Part shown: piece by piece, positions 42,532 to 51,262 of the stretch
How the letters are laid out: each line of letters begins with the position of its first letter
How positions within the stretch are numbered: the first letter of the stretch is position 1
Notes under the pieces: model-generated
What the model was told of the DNA's origin: nothing
What the model saw: only the letters and a program-made list of their open reading frames with translations
Databases searched by the model: none
Source: Candidatus Saccharimonadota bacterium
Lineage (GTDB): Bacteria; Patescibacteriota; Saccharimonadia; Saccharimonadales; Saccharimonadaceae
Direction of reading: 5' to 3'
DNA: 64,000 nt
NCBI GenBank assembly: GCA_009777795.1
Contig: WRLC01000003.1
Location: forward strand, 1 to 64,000
Position numbers and translations under genes: made by a program

Positions 42532-43647
42532 ATGAAGAAGCGTGTAAAGGATATGACGGCAAAGGAGCTGGACAAAGCGCTGGACGAGCCGGAGTTGGTG
42601 AACCTTTCGCCGAAAGGCGCTAAGGCGAAGAAACAACGCAAGAAGCGAATAGCATTATGGGTTTCGCTGGGTTTTGTTTTCCTGCTGTTGGCTGGCATTG
42701 GGGCTTTGATTTTTGTGGTTTCGAATGATTTAGGGAAGTCGTTTAGTGGCGGTATTTTCGGGTTGTTGCAGAAAGAAAAGCTGAAGACTGATGAACATGG
42801 GCGGACGAACGTGTTGATTTTTGGGGCGGATGACATAGGTTTGACGGACTCGATTATGGTTGCGTCGGTTGACCAAGAGACGGGCGATCGGCTGACTTTT
42901 TCGGTGCCACGTGATTTGTATGTTAAGCATGGTTGTGGCAAGGGTAAGATTAATGAAGTGTACTCCTGTGAAGTGCGACGAGGTAAGACAGAGGCTGAGG
43001 CGGCACAGGCACTGGCGAGTAAAATCACTGAGATAACGGGGGTTGAGGTGCAGTACGTAGTGAGCTTGGACTTTACTGTGTTGAAAGAGCTGGTGGACCG
43101 CGTGGGGGGAATTGAGGTGGTGATTCCGCATAATATGGCGGAGGAGAATGGAAGTTGTAATTTCCGGTACAAAGAGGGACAGGTGGTGAAGATGAATGGT
43201 GAGCAGGCGCTTTGTTTCTCGCGGGCGCGAAATAGTAATGGCGGTTATGGCATACCGAATGACTTCGAGCGAGGGAGGAACCAGCAGCGTGTAATCAGGT
43301 CCCTACAAACGGCGGCGCTAAATGATGGGAAGCTATTGACACCGACGGCGGCGCTTAGCACGATTGATTCAATGGGCAAGCACTTGAGGACAAGCCTACA
43401 TACGAATGAGTTAAGGTCGGCATTGGACTTGCTGAAAGGCTCGGGGGACGGGAACGATCGGGGCGAGTACACGTTTATGGACAAGGAGAGAGGGGTTTAT
43501 CTGTTGCGCGACGAATGTACGGTTTCGACGACTGAGGCGCCTTGTGGGGCGAACGGCGGGCAAATGATTTTGGTGCCAGCGGGGACGACCGACTGGTACA
43601 ATTACGCGAAGATTCATGAGCATTTTGCCGAGGTAATGGCGGGCTAG
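42532..43647 (+). CDS. LytR-CpsA-Psr (LCP) family cell-envelope glycopolymer transferase
   Basis: A 371-aa protein: basic cytoplasmic tail (1-40), TM (about 43-65), then the LCP domain (about 85-260) with NVLIFGADDIGLTDSIMVASV, FSVPRDLYV and FSRARNSNGGYGIPNDFERGRNQQRV, which hold the Asp and Arg residues that bind the polyprenyl pyrophosphate. LCP enzymes attach teichoic-acid-like or capsular polymers to peptidoglycan, which fits a monoderm wall. Extended -10 TGGTATAAT ends 6 nt before ATG. Confidence 0.9.
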   Translation: MKKRVKDMTAKELDKALDEPELVNLSPKGAKAKKQRKKRIALWVSLGFVFLLLAGIGALIFVVSNDLGKSFSGGIFGLLQKEKLKTDEHGRTNVLIFGADDIGLTDSIMVASVDQETGDRLTFSVPRDLYVKHGCGKGKINEVYSCEVRRGKTEAEAAQALASKITEITGVEVQYVVSLDFTVLKELVDRVGGIEVVIPHNMAEENGSCNFRYKEGQVVKMNGEQALCFSRARNSNGGYGIPNDFERGRNQQRVIRSLQTAALNDGKLLTPTAALSTIDSMGKHLRTSLHTNELRSALDLLKGSGDGNDRGEYTFMDKERGVYLLRDECTVSTTEAPCGANGGQMILVPAGTTDWYNYAKIHEHFAEVMAG

Positions 43648-43714
43648 GGCTTGATTTTCCTTTCGTAAGGCTATATATTATAGATAATAAATTGGGCAAA
43701 AGGAGGATAGTTAG

Positions 43715-44383
43715 ATGCAAAATGGACAGAAGGGGCTAGTAAAGAGCTTGGCCGCGTCGTTAGTGGGCGGTAGCTTTTTTGCAGGGTTAAGTATCGCGGT
43801 AAGTATTGCGATGTTGGCAAAGGTAATGCCGACTTTGGTTTCACCGTTTGGGCTACTGATAAGCGGGTCGGGAGATGCGTATTGGCAGATGTTGATCTGG
43901 ATTTCGTTTGCGATTGCGGCGATTGGTCTCGCGATTGTGCCTTTCGTATTAGTGAAGAAAGTGACCGATGGCGAGATGGTGAAGCACGAGTTCGCTAAGG
44001 GTGCGAAGATACTCTGGGTAATCGTTGCTTTGAACATGTTCTTGGCGGTAGCGACAATCTTTATCTCGCTATTTTCGATGGGGATTGAGGGTATGAGCGA
44101 GAAGGCGGCTGGGGCGCTGCAGAAGCAGTACTGGTTGGGGACGTTTGTGCCGGTATTGGTAGCAGCTTTGGTGAACGGAGTTGGCGCGTTCTTCCTAGGG
44201 GCGATTGCAAGCGGTAAGATGAAGCTGATGAACACCTTCAAGGTTGCTAGCATCTGTGTGGCTGGCGTGGCAGTGGCGTTGATGGTAGTAGCTAGTTTGG
44301 TGACGCTACATCCTAAGCAGAGTAGTGGAAGTGGGAGTAGCGACTATAACTTGGATATGATTTTAAGAGGAATGGGGTACTAA
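43715..44383 (+). CDS. Polytopic membrane protein, unknown function
   Basis: A 222-aa protein with four or five TM helices (about 8-36, 60-84, 103-130, 140-165, 172-195), a positive loop between helices (KKVTDGEMVKHEFAKGAK), and a Ser/Gly-rich polar tail. Shine-Dalgarno AGGAGG lies before ATG. The next gene starts immediately after its stop, so the two probably act together. No family recognised. Confidence 0.75.
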   Translation: MQNGQKGLVKSLAASLVGGSFFAGLSIAVSIAMLAKVMPTLVSPFGLLISGSGDAYWQMLIWISFAIAAIGLAIVPFVLVKKVTDGEMVKHEFAKGAKILWVIVALNMFLAVATIFISLFSMGIEGMSEKAAGALQKQYWLGTFVPVLVAALVNGVGAFFLGAIASGKMKLMNTFKVASICVAGVAVALMVVASLVTLHPKQSSGSGSSDYNLDMILRGMGY

Positions 44384-46078
44384 ATGGCAGAGAGTGTTTT
44401 TGGTGGGAGCGAGGCGAAGCCGGAGGCTGGGGGTGTTTTTGCTGACAATAGCCAGCCAGCGGCGGTGAGTGGGGATGTGTTTTCGGCTGCAGCGCCTGTT
44501 GTGCCACAGGAGAAGAAGCCGTTGCCGTGGAAGAAGATCATGAAGATTGGCATACCGGTGTTGGCGGTTTTGTTGTTGGGCGGCGGAGTGTTGGCTTTCT
44601 TCTTGGTGCAGAACAGCGACGACAAAATCATTGGCGATGCTTTGGCGAACCTTTTGAAGGATAACGAGGTGAAAGTTGACGGCGAGGTATCGATAACGAA
44701 CCTAAACAGCGCCGGCGATAAGATTAACGTGAAGTTTGGTGTTGAGTCGCGGTCTGACATAGAGGGCCGAAACGGCGAGGCGAGCGTTGACTTGCGAGTG
44801 CGTCCGACTATATCGGGCATAGAAGGGTTGGATGGTTCGCAAGAGTTTAGCGGCAAGTTGCAGGCGGCCTATGTGGACGAGAGCTTTTTTGTGAGGATGG
44901 ACTATCTGCAGGTGGCACAGCAAGTTATAGATATGGTAGCGCCCGAGATGGGCACCGAATGGCCAGAGGAAGCGACACGTTATAATGACCGATGGCTGAT
45001 GGTTTCGAACCAGACATTGACGGACTTGATTGGCAGTAGCAATGATGACCTGCAAGAGTGCTTGCAGAACGAGGCACAGGCATTGCGCGGTAATAAAAAG
45101 GCGGCTCGAGAGCTGTACAGGATTATGACGACGATTGTGAAGTTTGAGCGCGAGAGCAAGAGCGGTGGCACGGCGGTTTATAGCGTGGCGCCATCGACCG
45201 TACTTTCTGACTACTATGACTTTATGCGGCAAGTTTATGATAGCGGCGTGGTGCGGGGTTTTGTAGGCTGTATGGACGATTTCCAAGTTGGTGCGTCGGA
45301 AGACTTTTATGAGATGTTAAGCCGGGCGATAGAGCAGTATGAAGAGATGACGGCTGACGAGCGCGAGCGGAATGAAAGAAGCTTGAAGGAAACTATGAAG
45401 AGCTTGCCGAAGGTGACGGTGGAGATTAGTACTCGGGCGCGCCGCTTTACAGGGCTAACGGTCAAGGGATCGATGAATGAGATGCGGTTTGAAATTGGGC
45501 TGAAGCTTGAGAGTAAACACGATAAGAGCGTGTCGATCGTGGCGCCGGAAGGATATTTGGAGCTGACGGTAAATGATCTGAATGGATTTGGCGACTTGGA
45601 TATTAACAGTATCCTGAACGCCGGGCAGACGGCAACGCAGCGTAATGCAACTGACAGAGTGATAGCCCAGCTGAATCAGTATATGGCGGACAACCAAGGC
45701 CGACTGCCGACATTAGAGTTGGGGTATGGCGGGGAAGTCATGGAAGACGATACGTTTTTTGAAGAATACCTAGCAAGTGGTTGGGACCCGGTTTTTACTC
45801 TAAGAGTATTAAACGATGACGGGAGCAAAGAGTTTCCGGGCTCGTATGGTGCGATGACAAATAGCGGGCCGTTTTTCCTTCAGAACTACTCGGGTGGTGG
45901 CTATAGCAGCATACGCTACTCGCGATATGGTGATATGAACGGGGATTTGTGGCTAGTTTATGGCGCGCGCTGTAGCGATGAGGTGGCAAGTACAGTGGAC
46001 CGTGTGTCGGGTGGCAGTAGTGTGGCGATAACTACTTACTTGGGCGACGGGCAATACTACTGCGCAGATAACAGCTGA
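44384..46078 (+). CDS. Single-TM extracytoplasmic protein (564 aa)
   Basis: Cytoplasmic Pro/Ala-rich tail (1-48), one TM (about 52-74) and a large outer part. The C-terminal third has NATDRVIAQLNQYMADNQGRLPT, a helix-plus-GxLPT pattern that recalls the region after the N-terminal helix of type IV pilins and pseudopilins. Two Cys pairs (CMDD, CSDE and YYCADN) could form disulfides. It begins directly after the stop of the preceding membrane gene. Function unknown; a surface or envelope role is inferred. Confidence 0.72.
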   Translation: MAESVFGGSEAKPEAGGVFADNSQPAAVSGDVFSAAAPVVPQEKKPLPWKKIMKIGIPVLAVLLLGGGVLAFFLVQNSDDKIIGDALANLLKDNEVKVDGEVSITNLNSAGDKINVKFGVESRSDIEGRNGEASVDLRVRPTISGIEGLDGSQEFSGKLQAAYVDESFFVRMDYLQVAQQVIDMVAPEMGTEWPEEATRYNDRWLMVSNQTLTDLIGSSNDDLQECLQNEAQALRGNKKAARELYRIMTTIVKFERESKSGGTAVYSVAPSTVLSDYYDFMRQVYDSGVVRGFVGCMDDFQVGASEDFYEMLSRAIEQYEEMTADERERNERSLKETMKSLPKVTVEISTRARRFTGLTVKGSMNEMRFEIGLKLESKHDKSVSIVAPEGYLELTVNDLNGFGDLDINSILNAGQTATQRNATDRVIAQLNQYMADNQGRLPTLELGYGGEVMEDDTFFEEYLASGWDPVFTLRVLNDDGSKEFPGSYGAMTNSGPFFLQNYSGGGYSSIRYSRYGDMNGDLWLVYGARCSDEVASTVDRVSGGSSVAITTYLGDGQYYCADNS

Positions 46079-46081
46079 TAG

Positions 46082-46110
46082 TTGCTTTTTATACGAGCTT
46101 GTGGTATGAT
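46082..46110 (+). promoter_or_regulatory. Leaderless-type promoter of uvrA
   Basis: TTGCTT (46082-46087), 17-nt spacer, TATGAT (46105-46110), then 6 nt to ATG 46117. No LexA-box-like palindrome seen. Confidence 0.7.
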
Positions 46111-46116
46111 ATAAGA

Positions 46117-48969
46117 ATGGAAAACGTGATTTCGGTGCGGGGCGCGAAGCAGCACAACCTGAAAGATGTTGATGTCGACATTCCGCGAGACAAGTTTGTG
46201 GTGATTACTGGTGTGTCGGGTTCTGGCAAGTCGAGCTTGGCGTTTGATACGATTTATGCTGAAGGTCAGCGGCGTTATGTGGAGAGTTTGAGCAGTTATG
46301 CGCGGCAGTTCTTGGGTGTGATGGACAAGCCGGACGTAGACCATATTACGGGGTTGAGCCCGGCGATTTCGATTGATCAAAAATCGACTTCGCGCAATCC
46401 GCGTTCGACTGTGGCGACAGTGACTGAAGTGTATGATTATTTGCGTTTATTGTTTGCGCGGGCGGGTGTGCCACATTGTCCGATTTGTGATCGGGTGGTG
46501 GCGAAGCGGAGTGTGGAGAATATCACGAACGAAGTTTTGGAAACGCCGGGCGGTACAAAAATGATAATTTTGGCGCCGATTGTAAACGAGAAAAAAGGTG
46601 AGTTTCAGCACATTCCAGAGCAATATATGAGCAAGGGATTTGTGCGAGCGCGGATTGACGGGATTATTTATGCGTTGGACGAATTTCCGGCTTTGGAGAA
46701 AATGAAAAAGCACACAATCGAGATTGTGGTTGATCGGCTGACGATGGATAAGGAGTTGGAGGCGCGAGTGGCACAATCGGTGGAGCAGGCGCTGGAAGTG
46801 GGCAATGGGATGTTGCAGTTGATGTTCCCGGATGAGGGCGACCGGATGATAACGCTGTCGCAAAAATATGCCTGCCCGGAGCATCCGGATGTCTTGATAC
46901 CGGATTTGGAGCCGCGGTTGTTTAGTTTCAACTCGCCGCAGGGGGCGTGCGAGACTTGTACGGGGCTTGGGGTACGGCTGGAAGTTGACCCGGAGCTGGT
47001 GCTAAACAAGAATTTGACATTGGCAGAGGGGGCAATTCGTCCATTTAATCGAATCAACCAAGACTCTTGGTGGTTGAAAAAGCTAGCGGCGGTTGGCGCG
47101 AAACATGGGTTTGACATTAAGACGCCGCTCCGAGAAATGAGCGACGAGGCGATTTACAAGATTCTGTATGGTACGGGCAATGACAAATATAAAATGACGG
47201 TTGGTGGACATGGCAAGTGGGGAGATGGGGCGACCTATGAGTCGACTTATGAGGGTGTGGTGCCGAATTTGGAGCGGCGATATCGGGAGACGGATAGCGA
47301 TTTTATGCGGCGGGATATTGAGAGGTTTATGCGGACGGAGAAATGCATAACCTGCAAGGGCGACAGGCTAAAGGCGGTGGTGCTGGCGGTGCGGATTGGC
47401 AAATGGAATATTATGGATATCTGCAATATGGATGTCGACACGGTTTTGGAGCATTTTGACGAAATGCCGGGGGCGATTTCGGAGACGCAGAAAATGGTGG
47501 CTGATCCGGTAATAAAAGAAATTATTGCGCGGGTTGGCTTTATGCAGAATGTGGGGTTGGGATATATTGAGTTAGCGCGAGCGGCAAATACGTTGTCGGG
47601 TGGTGAGGCGCAGCGGATACGGCTTTCGACGCAGATTGGCTCGGGTTTGCAGGGGGTGCTTTATGTGTTGGACGAGCCGTCGATTGGGCTACACCAAAGG
47701 GATAATGCGAGGTTGGTTGAGGCTTTGAAGCGGCTACGCGATATTGGCAACTCGGTTTTGGTAGTGGAGCATGACGAAGAGACGATTCGGGCAGCGGATT
47801 ATTTGGTGGATATTGGACCGCGGGCTGGTCGGCGGGGTGGACGAGTGGTGGCGGCGGGTACGCCAAAGGAAGTGGAGGAAAATAAGCAAAGTTTGACCGG
47901 GCAGTTTTTAAGTGGTGCGAAGAAGATTGCTGTGCCGAAGAAACGGCGGAAGGTGGCGGTTGGCTTAGATGGCGGAAAATATATTGAAGTATGGGGGGCG
48001 CGGGAGAACAACCTAAAGAACTTAAATGTGAAGTTCCCGCTTGGCGTGATGACGGCGGTGACGGGGGTTTCGGGTTCGGGTAAGTCGACGTTGGTGAACG
48101 ATATCTTGGCAAACGAATTGCTGGCACGGTTGCACCGGGCGCAGACGGTGGCGGGTGCGCATGATAAGATTACTGGGCTGGACAATCTAGATAAGACGAT
48201 TGTGATAGACCAGAGCCCGATTGGTCGGACGCCAAGGAGTAATCCGGCGACTTACACGGGAGTTTGGAACTATGTGCGTGAGTTGTTTGCGGGGTTGCCA
48301 GAAGCAGAGATGCGCGGCTATAAAGCGGGGCGGTTTAGCTTTAATGTGAAGGGCGGGCGTTGTGAACGATGCCAGGGCGACGGGGTGATTAAAATTGAGA
48401 TGCACTTTCTGCCGGATATTTTTGTGGAGTGTGAGGAATGCCATGGCAAGCGTTATAACCGCGAGGCGCTGGAAGTAAAATTTAAGGGCAAGAGTATTGC
48501 CGACGTGCTGGCGATGACGGTGGATGAGGCGGCGGAGTTCTTTAGCAACTTCCCGGCGGTTAGCAATAAGCTGAAGACTTTGCAGAAGGCGGGACTAGGC
48601 TATATTGGGCTGGGGCAGCCGGCGACGACGCTATCGGGTGGTGAGGCGCAGAGGATTAAGTTGGCGACGGAGTTGGCGCGGCCGAATACGAACAAGACGC
48701 TCTATATTCTGGACGAGCCGACAACGGGGCTACATAGCGATGACGTGGAGAAATTATTGGAACTGCTGAATGGGCTGATGACGGGCGGCAACTCGATGAT
48801 TATTATCGAGCATAATTTGGATGTGATAAAGACGGCGGACTGGATTATTGATTTGGGGCCGGAGGGCGGAGTGAAGGGCGGGCATGTGATAGCGATGGGG
48901 ACGCCGGAGCAGGTGGCGAAAAATCCGAAGTCGGCTACAGGGGAGTTCTTGAAGAAAGTTTTGCGTTAA
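46117..48969 (+). CDS. uvrA: Excinuclease ABC subunit A
   Basis: A 950-aa ABC-type damage sensor of nucleotide excision repair. Both ATPase halves are complete: Walker A GVSGSGKSS near residue 30 and GVSGSGKST near 655, signature motifs LSGGEAQRI twice, and Walker B VLDEPSIGLH and ILDEPTTGLH. Zinc-binding Cys pairs: CPIC, CETC and the CERC/CEEC module. ATG 46117 (MENVISVRGAKQHNL) is chosen over the upstream ATG at 46099, which lies within the promoter. Length is normal. Its end overlaps the convergent peptide-binding gene by 4 nt. Confidence 0.97.
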   Translation: MENVISVRGAKQHNLKDVDVDIPRDKFVVITGVSGSGKSSLAFDTIYAEGQRRYVESLSSYARQFLGVMDKPDVDHITGLSPAISIDQKSTSRNPRSTVATVTEVYDYLRLLFARAGVPHCPICDRVVAKRSVENITNEVLETPGGTKMIILAPIVNEKKGEFQHIPEQYMSKGFVRARIDGIIYALDEFPALEKMKKHTIEIVVDRLTMDKELEARVAQSVEQALEVGNGMLQLMFPDEGDRMITLSQKYACPEHPDVLIPDLEPRLFSFNSPQGACETCTGLGVRLEVDPELVLNKNLTLAEGAIRPFNRINQDSWWLKKLAAVGAKHGFDIKTPLREMSDEAIYKILYGTGNDKYKMTVGGHGKWGDGATYESTYEGVVPNLERRYRETDSDFMRRDIERFMRTEKCITCKGDRLKAVVLAVRIGKWNIMDICNMDVDTVLEHFDEMPGAISETQKMVADPVIKEIIARVGFMQNVGLGYIELARAANTLSGGEAQRIRLSTQIGSGLQGVLYVLDEPSIGLHQRDNARLVEALKRLRDIGNSVLVVEHDEETIRAADYLVDIGPRAGRRGGRVVAAGTPKEVEENKQSLTGQFLSGAKKIAVPKKRRKVAVGLDGGKYIEVWGARENNLKNLNVKFPLGVMTAVTGVSGSGKSTLVNDILANELLARLHRAQTVAGAHDKITGLDNLDKTIVIDQSPIGRTPRSNPATYTGVWNYVRELFAGLPEAEMRGYKAGRFSFNVKGGRCERCQGDGVIKIEMHFLPDIFVECEECHGKRYNREALEVKFKGKSIADVLAMTVDEAAEFFSNFPAVSNKLKTLQKAGLGYIGLGQPATTLSGGEAQRIKLATELARPNTNKTLYILDEPTTGLHSDDVEKLLELLNGLMTGGNSMIIIEHNLDVIKTADWIIDLGPEGGVKGGHVIAMGTPEQVAKNPKSATGEFLKKVLR

Positions 48970-50648
48970 GGGGTGCGGTTGCGGGTGGTGCGGAGAGTGG
49001 CGTAGCGATTGGCGGTTTCGAAGCGAGACATCGGGCTGACGAGGATGGTGGATTCGGGGAAAGAAGTGGCGAAGTCGGCGGAGATATAGAGCATTTCGGA
49101 TTGATAGAGACCGATGGCAGGTAGGTCGGCTACCCATTCGCGGAGGAACTCTTCGTAGCGGGCGCGGCGGACACGGAGGTCGGTGGTGGCGTTGGCGGCA
49201 GTCAAATAGATGTCGGCGGCGCTAGAAACATAATTGGAGAAGTTGCGGGCGCCAACTTGCGAGGAGTGGAAATATTGGCTGGGGTCAGGGTCGCTAGGTA
49301 GGACGATGGTTTGGAGAAGGAGGTCGTAATCGCGGGCGTCAATTGTGTTCCAGAGGATTTGCGAGCCTTCGGGGTAGACAGTGAGCTCAACTGGAATGCC
49401 GGCCGCGCGGAGTTGTTCAGTGATGGCGTTTGCAACGGCTTGATTGCTGGCCAGAAATTGGAGGGGCTGGACGATGGCAGTACTGGCAACGCGAGGTGGG
49501 ATAGCAGGGGCATTGAGCGGGAAGCGAGAGATTATAATTGGGTAGTCGAGTGGGGTGAGATTGCCGGCGACCATGCGGATTTTGGTGAGGTCGAGGGCAG
49601 CGGCGATAGTTTGACGAACGCCGAGTTGGGAGGTTTGGGTAGCGGAGGTGTTGAGGAACAAATAAGTGCCGGCGGAGAGGAGGGCGCGGCGCTCGCGGAA
49701 ACTGTTGCGGCGGGCGAGCTCGCCAAAGTCGGCGGCCGAGAGCTCGGCGCTGGCGGTGATGGAGGCTTGATTAAGCCCGGTGATGATGTCGGCGTGGTTG
49801 GAGTAGGTGTGGATTTCGTAGCTGTTGAGTAGAGCTGGGCTGCCGTAGAAGCCGTCAAAGCGGGCGGTAGAAACGATTTGCGGGCTGGCGCTGGAAGCTT
49901 TGATACGGGTAAACATGAAAGGGCCGGCGCCGATGGGATTCATGTTGAAGTTGGAGTTGATGAGTTGGGAGGGTGGGATGTCGCCAAGTAAGTGTTTGGG
50001 GAGGACGAAAAAAGTGAGTTGCTCGGGGAAGGAGGCTTGAGAGCTCGGTAAAGTGAACGTGATGGTGAGGGAGTCTTTTTTAGTAGCGCGGATATTGGAC
50101 CAGTTGTTTTGGGCGGCGTAGTGAGTGAGGGGATTTTGCATGAGCTCAACGGTGAAGAGGACGTCGTCGGCGGTGAGTGGCGTGCCGTCGTGGAAGGTGA
50201 GGCCTTCGCGTAGGGCGACTTCCCATTCGCGGGCATCGGCGGAGTTGGTCCAGCTGGCAGCGAGATTGCCAGTGATGTGGCCGCTTTGGTCGTAGCCGAG
50301 GAGGCGGGCGTGGATGAGATTGACAGCGGCGAGCTCGGAGTTGGTGGTGGCAAAGAGGGGATTTAGCGTGCGGATATCGCCGAGGGTGGCTTCGCTATAA
50401 AGGCCGCCGCGGGCGCTGGTGGTGGTTGAGGTGATGGAGCGCCAGAGGAGCAGTTGAACGCCAGTCATGAGGAGTAGTAGGGCAACGGTGCCGAACCAGA
50501 GAAAGACTTGTTTGCGGACATAGTGGACTTTATGGAGACTACCGACGAAATGGGTCTTGACGTGGCTAGTGCCGCGCTTGCCGAGTTCGGCGATGTCCTG
50601 ACCAAGATACTTGGTGCGGCGGACGTGTTTTTTCCAAAACTTTGGCAT
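48966..50648 (-). CDS. Membrane-anchored peptide-binding protein, SBP_bac_5 (OppA/DppA) family
   Basis: A 560-aa solute-binding protein. A basic cytoplasmic start and one TM helix (about 50-72) anchor it instead of a lipobox. Family blocks: LNPLFATTNSE near the N-terminus, WEVALREGLTFHDGTPLTADDVLFTVE, and the late YDLLLQTIVLPSDPDPSQYF. It would capture oligopeptides for an ABC importer, in line with a scavenging lifestyle. The permease and ATPase genes are not in the window. It follows secG by 20 nt and may be read from the same promoter. Confidence 0.88.
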   Translation of the reverse strand: MPKFWKKHVRRTKYLGQDIAELGKRGTSHVKTHFVGSLHKVHYVRKQVFLWFGTVALLLLMTGVQLLLWRSITSTTTSARGGLYSEATLGDIRTLNPLFATTNSELAAVNLIHARLLGYDQSGHITGNLAASWTNSADAREWEVALREGLTFHDGTPLTADDVLFTVELMQNPLTHYAAQNNWSNIRATKKDSLTITFTLPSSQASFPEQLTFFVLPKHLLGDIPPSQLINSNFNMNPIGAGPFMFTRIKASSASPQIVSTARFDGFYGSPALLNSYEIHTYSNHADIITGLNQASITASAELSAADFGELARRNSFRERRALLSAGTYLFLNTSATQTSQLGVRQTIAAALDLTKIRMVAGNLTPLDYPIIISRFPLNAPAIPPRVASTAIVQPLQFLASNQAVANAITEQLRAAGIPVELTVYPEGSQILWNTIDARDYDLLLQTIVLPSDPDPSQYFHSSQVGARNFSNYVSSAADIYLTAANATTDLRVRRARYEEFLREWVADLPAIGLYQSEMLYISADFATSFPESTILVSPMSRFETANRYATLRTTRNRTP

Positions 50649-50668
50649 TTACCCCCTATCAAACTTTG

Positions 50669-50893
50669 CTAAACCATAGGCACGAAAAATTCGGCGATGA
50701 TGGACAAGATAAAGATGGAGACAAGGACAAGGGTGGTGTTGAGGAGGCTCTTTTCGAGGCCGCGGCGCTTGATGTTGAGCTCGCCGCTTGAGCCAAGCCC
50801 GGCGCCGAGGCTAGCCCCGCGTTGCTGAAGGAGAATGAGGATAATCGATAAGCTGGCACTGATGACCATAATTGTGCGAAGGAAAGTTTCCAT
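50669..50893 (-). CDS. secG: Preprotein translocase subunit SecG
   Basis: A 74-aa protein with two TM helices (about 3-22 and 48-72) joined by the SecG loop QQRGASLGAGLGSSGE. It stimulates SecYEG transport. ATG 50893 is chosen because a TACAAT box (50900-50905) ends 6 nt before it; an upstream in-frame ATG at 50911 would lie over that box. Confidence 0.9.
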   Translation of the reverse strand: METFLRTIMVISASLSIILILLQQRGASLGAGLGSSGELNIKRRGLEKSLLNTTLVLVSIFILSIIAEFFVPMV

Positions 50894-50936
50894 AGGACTA
50901 TTGTAGCACATTAGGCGAAAGATAGCAAGATAGGGC

Positions 50937-50965
50937 TTGACTTAGCGTAAAAGATGAGCTAAAAT
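50937..50965 (+). promoter_or_regulatory. Promoter of the leader ORF / surface protein transcript
   Basis: TTGACT (50937-50942), 17-nt spacer, TAAAAT (50960-50965). A second -10-like TATAAT at 51013-51018 could give a leaderless start at ATG 51029, in frame with the leader ORF. Confidence 0.55.
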
Positions 50966-50998
50966 GATAATGTATAAATGTATCAAAAGAGGTAAGGA

Positions 50999-51082
50999 AT
51001 GAGTCAAGCTATTATAATACGTGCGACAATGCCAAAGGCAATGTCGCACAATAAAAAGTCGGGGGGGGGGGTCTTTAGATGA
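50999..51082 (+). CDS. Leader ORF interrupted at a G11 tract
   Basis: 27 codons. The ATG at 50999 has the ribosome site GAGGTAAGGA directly before it. The frame contains MSHNKKSGGGVF, matching the start MSHNLKPGGGVF of the gene at 842, then stops (TGA 51080-51082) four codons after the G11 tract. With 10 G the same frame would run 89 codons to TAA at 51267-51269, overlapping the ATG of the surface protein gene at 51263. It may be a regulatory leader peptide or a decayed gene start. Confidence 0.55.
   Translation: MSQAIIIRATMPKAMSHNKKSGGGVFR
51021..51049 (+). other. Hairpin covering the conserved MSHN start
   Basis: GTGCGACA-a-TGCC-AAA-GGCA-a-TGTCGCAC: 12 paired bases around one A/A mismatch, loop AAA. 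Its 3' arm contains the ATG at 51041 and the motif shared with 830-842. No U-run follows. Confidence 0.7.
51061..51071 (+). repeat. Homopolymeric G11 tract in the leader ORF
   Basis: Eleven G inside CAATGTCGCACAAT - AAAAAGTC - G11 - TCTTT. Same length and flanks as the tract at 812-822, but here the 11-G state closes the leader frame. Confidence 0.88.
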
Positions 51083-51166
51083 TAGACTAGCTGACCCGCG
51101 TCTTTTTTATTTATTTTCGTGCCTTCAGATGACTCTTTCTGGAGGCAAATACATTCAAGCTAAGAA

Positions 51167-51209
51167 TGCTCCGATGGCGTCCCTTTACTACGTTTGTCGG
51201 GGCATTTTT
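51167..51209 (+). terminator. Possible attenuator before the surface protein gene
   Basis: TGCTCCGA (51167-51174) pairs with TCGGGGCA (51197-51204), 22-nt loop, followed by T5 (51205-51209). It lies between the leader stop and ATG 51263, inside the stretch that would be translated if the G tract had 10 G. Confidence 0.55.
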
Positions 51210-51262
51210 GGTGGCAAAGAGTTAGAGTCAAAGGTAAATAAATTAAGAGGTAAGGAGAAAAA

